Shown here: positions 58,525 through 64,000 of the stretch, in pieces
Position numbering within the stretch: position 1 is the first letter of the stretch
Layout of the letters: each line of letters begins with the position of its first letter
Source of the DNA: Lunularia cruciata
Lineage: Eukaryota > Streptophyta > Marchantiopsida > Lunulariales > Lunulariaceae
NCBI GenBank assembly: GCA_948567375.1
Contig: OX419757.1
Location: forward strand, 39,370,001 to 39,434,000
Reading direction: 5' to 3'
Length of the DNA: 64,000 nucleotides
Program-made: the position numbers and the translations under genes
The notes under the pieces: model-generated
Told to the model about the DNA's origin: nothing
What the model saw: the letters and a program-made list of their open reading frames with translations, nothing else
The model's database searches: none

Positions 58525-60740
58525 GTGGTGTTGGCACGTGGTGGTGTTGGCACTTGGTGGGGTACTTGTGGTTGCGACTTGCGGTTGCAGTTGGTGGTTT
58601 GGGTTTGCTGTTGTAGTTACTTGGTCACGACAGAGTTCTTTGGAGATTCTAGAGGAGTTAGCCCTACATTACGTAGCGGGTTTACTCGGAGTGGTGCTCG
58701 GTATCAGCATGTATCTCAGGTCCCAGTGAGGGAGGAGATTGACTCTGAGTTGGAGTTCAACATAGGAGCTGATTCAGTTGAGAGTGCACTTGGTGTGTCC
58801 GCACCGTTGTTGTGGGACATGGACAAGATTTATGGGGCCTCCAAAGGCCCTAGGCGTTACTCTGGTACAATGGGTACCATTGAGTTGGATGACTTCATCC
58901 AAGAGTTTGACAATTGGTGTGATCTGCAGCAGATGCGGAACCCGACTTTGTTCACACCCTTCATGGCATGGAAGAGGTTATTTCAGCACTTGGAGGGTCC
59001 GCCGATGGATGACTACCATGAGTTCAGGAGAGCTCATTTGGAGGAGATTGAGTTATGGAGAGAGTATTGGTCTCCACACTATGTCTACATCACTTCAGGC
59101 TCGGTGGCCAGGAGTAGATCAGATGTACCTACGAGTTCTAGCTCAAGTAGTGTGGGTGGAGCTAGAGGAGGTGCACTAGCTGGAGATAGTGCTACTACAA
59201 GTGGAGGTACTGCTGTAGGAGATGGTGTGGTACCGGGGTTTAACCCCATGGTGGAGTTCTTCCTATGTTTGAGGCAAAACTACCAGGGAGTGCGGACTGA
59301 CAAGCTGAGGAGCTTGCAGGAGTTCCAGCGGAAGGCTGGAGAGAGCATACGCGAGGCATACACTCGCATGAGGCGGCTGATCAGTTTCACTCAAGGAGTT
59401 ACTGAGGTCCAAGCAGTCCAGTTTTGGTATGGGATACTGGACAGGGAGTTGCGACATAGAGTTCGTGATGCTACGTTGTTACAGGCTACTTTGCTTACTT
59501 TGGTAGTGGTCTTTGGTTTGGCTGAGCGTATTGAGCTCAATATGGTGGAGGAGAGAGTGGTGACATCTGGATTTGGTAGAGAGACCTCATCCACGGTTGT
59601 GACTTCTTCTAGAGTGCAGCAGAGTGCACCACACCAAGTTGGTTTTTGAGGACAGGGTGGACAACCCAGATCCTATGGAGCAAGTGGAGGGCCTAGTGGA
59701 GTTAGACCCTTACCCTCATTTTTGGGTTAGCAGCAGCCAATGAATGGTGGTATTGCTTGTTGGACTTGTGGTGGACCTCACCATAGGAGAGAGTGTACTC
59801 AGGGCAGCGGACTTGATACCTCTGGTGCATCACAGCCAGCACAGAGGCAGTGTGAGCATTGCCACAGATTTGGTCACACTAGTGACTGGTGTTTTGACCT
59901 ACACTCGGAGTTACGGAGTGGTAGGGCTGCTATGGCTGGTAGTAGAGGAGCTCTAGTTCATGGAGGACGAGGTGGTAGAGGTGGTGGTAGAGGATCTACA
60001 CCTAGTAGGGGTGCAGTACCTGCCCTTACTTTTGACACAGCTATGGCTACTCGGATTGAGCAGTTAGAGCAGAGATTGGCTAGTATGGCTATTGCTCAGA
60101 GGAGATCAGATTCGGGTGCTGAGGCTTCCACCTCATATGTTGGTGATAGAGATGCTTTGGACTTCATGTGCGGAGCAGTATAGGTGGATGCATCTGCAGT
60201 AGTGACTAGGAGTGAAGTATGTGCTCCAGAGCCTAGAGGGGCATCAGTGGAGTTGGACCCACAGAGAGGAGAGGTTGGGAGACAGGTCAAACTTCCCTTG
60301 TCTTTCACACTATCTGAGGCATTGCAGACAACATCCATGGTTCCTAGATGTCCCAATGCAGGTGTGGTAGGTGGTGATGGAGTACATGATGGACTACCTG
60401 CTAGTCAGCCACCTGCTACTCTAGAGATTGAGTCTAGCATGATGTTGGGGGCCGCTCAGCTGATTATGCGGCATCCTTTGTTTTCAGCCAGTGACATGTT
60501 TACATTGGAAGTTGACCCAGCCCCAGTGTTCCGGTTGGCTGCCATGTTGTGTGAGAGTAGGGATGGTCCAGTTCCTACTAGAGAAGAGGTGGTTGGTAGT
60601 GGAGTTGACTTGGTTGAGGAGCATGGGATCCGTTCAGCGACCAGTGGTTTATGGCAGGTAGCAGCGGCTAGACTAGAGGAGTTGCCAACTAGACCGGCCT
60701 TTGAGAGAGCGCGGTTTACACCTGGTGTTGTCTTATTGGA
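58525..60740 (+). pseudogene. gag of element A
   Basis: Structural capsid/nucleocapsid protein, one frame throughout with stops at 59647 (TGA), 59728 (TAG) and 60181 (TAG). The capsid part (about 58830-59570) has WKRLFQHLEGPP, then the Gag core LQEFQRKAGESIREAYTRMR and ELRHRVRD. Two zinc knuckles follow: a variant C-x2-C-x8-C with His (59758-59796) and a perfect C-x2-C-x4-H-x4-C (59851-59892). A GRGG-rich tract (59965-60000) and a roughly 170-residue linker lead to the protease. The start at 58525 is the first residue of the open frame; the true start is uncertain. Confidence 0.8.
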
Positions 60741-61140
60741 AACCAGAGGGGGATTTTTCATTTGGTGGGACCTTCAGGGAGGTCTATACACCACAGAGAG
60801 TCTTGTTAGACTTTGGTGCGCAACCCCTTATGTTGGGGAAGGCTGTAGTTGTCGGTCTGGAGTTACAGAAGACCAATGTGGAGAGGTGTCCATTTCAGAT
60901 CCAGACATCTCTAGGTGGTAGTTCGACACAGTACATCACACATGGGGAGCTTGTTGTCCAGGTTTAGCCTAGGCATCCGACTGATAGCTCGGTGGTGAGA
61001 GTTCAGGCTATTGCGACGATAGCTGAGTCATATGATGTGCTAGTTGGGAGAGCAGTGTTATACCCTATGGGTTTCAGCATTGACTATTGGGAGGAGACAG
61101 CCTCTTATAGACCTGGTTGGCAGTCTGGTGAGGGACGGGT
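60740..61140 (+). pseudogene. aspartic protease of element A
   Basis: Frame 2. Reads RVLLDFGAQPLMLGKAV with the active-site triplet Asp-Phe-Gly at 60809-60817 (expected Ser or Thr in the middle). A stop at 60965 follows, then the C-terminal part YDVLVGRAVLYPMGFSIDYW and RPGWQ (61030-61125). The frame differs from gag by one; the switch is between about 60720 and 60790. Confidence 0.75.
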
Positions 61141-61525
61141 ATGTCGCCTACCAGTACGCTTTAGTAGTGGCAGTCTTGGCTCACTACAGTCCGAGACCAT
61201 GGCAACATCAATTTTAGCTTTCAGTGGTGCAATTACTTGGCCTGGTGACTTGTTGGAGGGGAACGCCCATGTAGAGGATACTCCAGTACAAGAGGAGATC
61301 ACTCGGCTTTGGTGTTTGAGTGGGATTGTTCCATCCACCTTGGATGTTCCATTGTGGAGTTCAGAGGAGGCATTGCAGCAGCATGCAAATCAGTTGGTGC
61401 AGCAGGCTTGGAATGGAGCCTTCGTACCATCAGGAGATGAGTGTGAGGATGAGCCTCTAGAGGTGATTGCTTTGACACCTTTGGATACCACACTCATTGC
61501 TTGGTAGTATCCAACAGAGGGGATA
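61141..61525 (+). pseudogene. linker between protease and methyltransferase of element A
   Basis: Open frame 2 stretch ending in a stop at 61505-61507. Trp- and Glu-rich, no named domain. It links the protease to the methyltransferase without a frame change, so both were probably one polyprotein. Confidence 0.55.
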
Positions 61526-62470
61526 TGCCTATTGGAGTTGTTTGGTGGGATCAACACCGGACTAGCTGCGGTGTTATAGGCGGGTATCCGAGTACAAAGG
61601 TACTTGTATGTAGAGAGAGATGAGACTACTAGGTGAGTCTCTCTACATCATGTGGCACACTTGGCCTATCGGCATCCGGAGTTATTACCAATGTCAGCTG
61701 TTAGAGGTTACCAGAAGGCCCTACCAGGAGACATTTCCTTACTGGGGACGCATGACCTAGAGAGACATGGGCCTATTCACTTGGTGATTTTTGGCTGGCC
61801 ATGTAAGGGACATACACGTGCTGGTAGAGGATTGGGTCTTCAGGATCCTTGTTCAGGTGTGTTTTGGGAGATGTTACGGATACTACAACATCTCCAGGTT
61901 CATCAGTCTGTTTCTCCAGCTTACCTTTTGGAGAACGTTCCTTTGTTGGGTGATTCTTGCACGAGAGTGGTGGCGAGTACACATCAAGTCCATTCTTGGA
62001 TGGGACCTGCTGTATTGTTAAATGCAGCCAAAGTGGGATCACGGGCTCATCGTCTTCGTCCTTGGTAGACAAACCTCTTGCCTAGAGAGGTTCTAGTGCG
62101 TGCTTATGATGGGATTCAACGACTAGACCACATTCTTGTTGATGATATCTTGGATGTTGGGCGTCAGTCTCAAACAGTGGTAGTGGCTGATAGGTCACCT
62201 ATGGCAGTGGTGAACCTAGTTGGACAACCTAGAGCCGCATTTCCCACACTCATGAGTTTCCCAGGCTCTCATGCTTTTTGAGAGAGAGGACCTAGACTTG
62301 TTTGGGACTCATAGTTAGAGCAGTTGGTGGAGCCCAACGCTGATGAGAGAGAGCGGGCGATGGGTTTTCGCACCGGTATTACCGTTGTTCCAGTAGTGTT
62401 AGAGGCATCCAGGCATCAGGTGTTAGGTCAAGCTATGGACCTGAACTGTTTGAACTGGATTGTGAGCCTT
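61526..62470 (+). pseudogene. cytosine-5 DNA methyltransferase domain inside element A
   Basis: Would transfer a methyl group from S-adenosylmethionine to cytosine in DNA. Motifs in frame 2 and in canonical order: motif I LELFGGINTGLAAVL (from 61532); motif II-like RYLYVERDE; GPIHLVIFGWPC with the catalytic Cys at 61802-61804, followed by GHTRAGRGLGLQDP (motif IV); YLLENVP with Glu-Asn-Val at 61931-61939 (motif VI); SRAHRLRPW (motif VIII, near 62035-62065); a target-recognition region with FPTLMSFPG; ERERAMGF (motif IX region, near 62345); LGQAMDLNCLNWIV (motif X region). About 315 codons. The F-x-G-I-x-T-G-L motif I and A-H-R-x-R recall the DNMT3/DRM class (by eye). Stops at 61577, 61634, 62066, 62279 and 62312 disable this copy. 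Flanked in the same element by protease and reverse transcriptase. Confidence 0.85.
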
Positions 62471-62819
62471 GGCTTGGCAAAGCAGTGTAGGATGCGCTTG
62501 ATAGGCATCACCACTTGGACACTTTTGAGCCTTGTGCCTATCGAGACGATTCAGGCACATGCTGGGGGCGATGGACCAAGTGGACATGGTATTCTTGGGA
62601 CACATCCAATAGCTACTAGGGAGAGTGGTCTACTTGGAGTCCATCCAGGTGAGCATGGGCTACTTGGATTACACCCTTGGTCCACATGGGATGCAGCCAG
62701 AGGACGTGTGGAGCTTGCAGCCAGAGTGGAGGGAGCTTTTCACACAGAGGTTGGGACCTCTAGTGGTCGGGAGCATGACACTATTGCTCCCAGTGTAGCA
62801 GTCAATCAGTACGTCTTCC
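62471..62819 (+). pseudogene. methyltransferase-reverse transcriptase linker with frame change
   Basis: The frame 2 reading loses similarity after the motif X region, and the frame 0 reading is convincing from about 62820. A short repeated pattern (GxHGLLGLHP, GLLGVHPG in frame 2) lies at 62620-62680. The exact position of the frame change is not resolved. Confidence 0.5.
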
Positions 62820-64000
62820 ACTCCTACTACAGTTACAGAGGATACTTGGGAGCCAGATCTTGGACCCAAGCTTACTGGAGAGGAAAGACAAAGGGTTTGG
62901 AGGTTCTTGAGGAGTCACACAAGTTGTTTTGCCTTCAGTATGAAGGATTTGGGTGCTCTGAAGGGGCATGGTATGTGGATTGAGTTGACTAGCGACACAC
63001 CAGTTTTCTGATGTCCTTATCGATATAGTGATATGGAGAGGACATTGATTCAGAGCCGGAGTAGTGACCTTTTTGAGGCTGGTTTGGTGGAGATTTCACA
63101 TGGAGAGTATGCATCAGCGACAGTGATGCCAGCCAAGAAGGATATGCATGGCAACTATATAGCTAGGCGGATATGTGGAGATTACCGTCCTATCAACCGA
63201 CAGACCAGGGCTGATTGGTATGCCATGCCTACACCGAAAGAGATTTTTGATGCAATTGGGCATGCAAAGGTCTTCAGTACTTTGGATCTTCAAGCGGGAT
63301 ATCATCAGTTGCCAATCAGGGAGGAAGATAAGTCTAAGACAACATTTTGGGCTATTGATCCTCACGGAAAGGATGTGTTATATCAATGGAGGTTCTTACC
63401 ATTTGGGTTGAAGAATGCTCTTGCTGAGTTCCACAGGGTCATGGACAGGATCCTAGCTAGATTGGATTTTGCTCGGTGCTATATTGATGACATTTTGGTT
63501 TATAGCACTACTATGGAGGAGCATGAGAGACAATTGTTGGAGGTGTTTGAGAGGTTGAGATCTCATGGACTCAAATTACATCTTGGGAAGTGTAGGTTCT
63601 TCCACAAGCAGGTTGAGTATTTGGGTCACACTATCTACCCCGGAAGACTTGGTGTTCAGCATACCAAGGTGGAGGCTATTGCACGTATTCCTCGGCCTAT
63701 GGATGTGAGCAGAGTGCGAGCATTCCTTGGGTTGGGAAACTTCTATTGCCGCTATGTTAGAGGATTTAGTGCCATTGCCAAGGCCTTGACAAAGCTGACC
63801 AAGCTTACACAGGAGTGGTGTTGGGGAGATGAGCAAGAGAGACCTTTTGTAGAGCTCAAGGAGAGGTTGACATCTGCTCCTATTTTGAGGAGACCAATCA
63901 AGGGACGACCATTTCAGGTTCATACTGATTGGAGTATGTTGGGGCTTGGAGCAGTGCTCACCCAGCATGATGATGAGGAGAAGGAGTTTGTGGTGGCCTA
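62820..64000 (+). pseudogene. reverse transcriptase and start of RNase H of element A (runs off window)
   Basis: Copies the element RNA into DNA. Frame 0, open from 63012 to the window end; one stop at 63009-63011 lies just before YRYSDMER. Blocks in order: CFAFSMKDLG (62925), YASATVMPAKKD, RICGDYRPIN (63168), FSTLDLQAGYHQLPI, WRFLPFGLKN, catalytic CYIDDILVYS (YIDD at 63480-63491), HGLKLHLGKCRFF, VEYLGHTIYPG, RAFLGLGNFYCRYV, and the RNase H-side HTDWSMLGLGAVL (near 63920). The third-position A-L-A-E-F after FGLKN replaces the usual A-P-x-x-F. Active-site Asps are intact. This is the best-kept part of the element. Confidence 0.9.

Larger units (their letters stand above)
56801..64000 (+). mobile_element. 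Ty3/gypsy retrotransposon 'A' carrying a DNA methyltransferase (partial)
   Basis: GC content rises abruptly at about 56800. The order is long leader/LTR, gag with two zinc knuckles, protease, cytosine-5 DNA methyltransferase, reverse transcriptase, start of RNase H; the window ends before the integrase. Gag is in frame 1 (position modulo 3), protease and methyltransferase in frame 2, reverse transcriptase in frame 0. Eleven in-frame stops (59647, 59728, 60181, 60965, 61505, 61577, 61634, 62066, 62279, 62312, 63009) break it, all TAG or TGA. The 3' LTR is outside the window, so ends and target duplication cannot be checked. Confidence 0.85.

Noticed and set aside
58538-59179. Overlapping ORFs in another frame within gag of element A
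   Set aside because: The frame with the Gag core and zinc knuckles is the one at 58525; the others are shadows.
61526-62470. Host methyltransferase gene lying next to a retrotransposon by chance
   Set aside because: The domain is in the same reading frame as the upstream protease, with no introns, and is followed within a few hundred bases by the same element's reverse transcriptase.
63175-63411. Plus-strand 78-residue ORF over the reverse transcriptase, and minus-strand ORF 63576-63968
   Set aside because: Reverse transcriptase blocks read in frame 0 without a stop from 63012; these are out of frame or antisense.

Overview
The window looks like nuclear DNA of a land plant, probably a non-seed plant such as a bryophyte (inference). 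The evidence is a cytosolic plant-type fructose-bisphosphate aldolase, a five-exon oxidoreductase gene with GT-AG introns, LTR retrotransposons with initiator-Met-tRNA-type primer-binding sites, and chromodomain-bearing Ty3/gypsy elements. There is no bacterial operon structure. Only two genes look intact: the intronless aldolase at 1149-2225 (+) and a zinc-free MDR-family oxidoreductase at 47121-48999 (-). Nearly everything else is AT-rich spacer or decayed mobile elements.

Layout. 1-4860: aldolase with flanks of moderate GC, plus a strong 28-bp hairpin at 4090-4154. 4861-11630: AT-rich spacer with one decayed copy of an unnamed repeat family ('family F') on the minus strand. 11635-13856: a decayed pogo-like DNA transposon with inverted repeats. 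13857-17302: spacer and unknown ORFs. 17303-23295: chromovirus 'C' with both LTRs and a solo LTR of its own superfamily nested inside. 23296-27538: spacer. 27539-28889: a PIF/Harbinger-type transposase pseudogene (-). 29602-32100: second family F copy. 32427-38081: chromovirus 'B', complete but decayed. 38082-47120: spacer with several high-identity tandem duplications and a second pogo/Tigger-like transposase (44040-45758). 47121-48999: the oxidoreductase. 49000-52150: spacer with minisatellite-like repeats and an (AT)19 run. 52159-56800: a mosaic of a solo LTR of family 'E', a third family F copy, an inverted integrase fragment and a second E LTR.

56801-64000: the most notable object. This is a Ty3/gypsy retrotransposon 'A', running off the window end. 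Between its protease and reverse transcriptase it carries a recognisable cytosine-5 DNA methyltransferase domain, with the F-G-G motif I, the P-C catalytic motif, the E-N-V motif and the R-x-R-type motif VIII. The copy is broken by eleven in-frame stops (all TAG or TGA) and two frame changes, but domain order and catalytic motifs are legible. Retrotransposon-borne methyltransferases have, as I recall, been reported from dinoflagellates and charophyte algae; one in a land-plant-like genome would deserve attention.

The two host genes are unrelated in function (glycolysis or gluconeogenesis; NAD(P)H-dependent reduction) and show no sign of co-regulation. All domain calls were made by eye; no database search was run.
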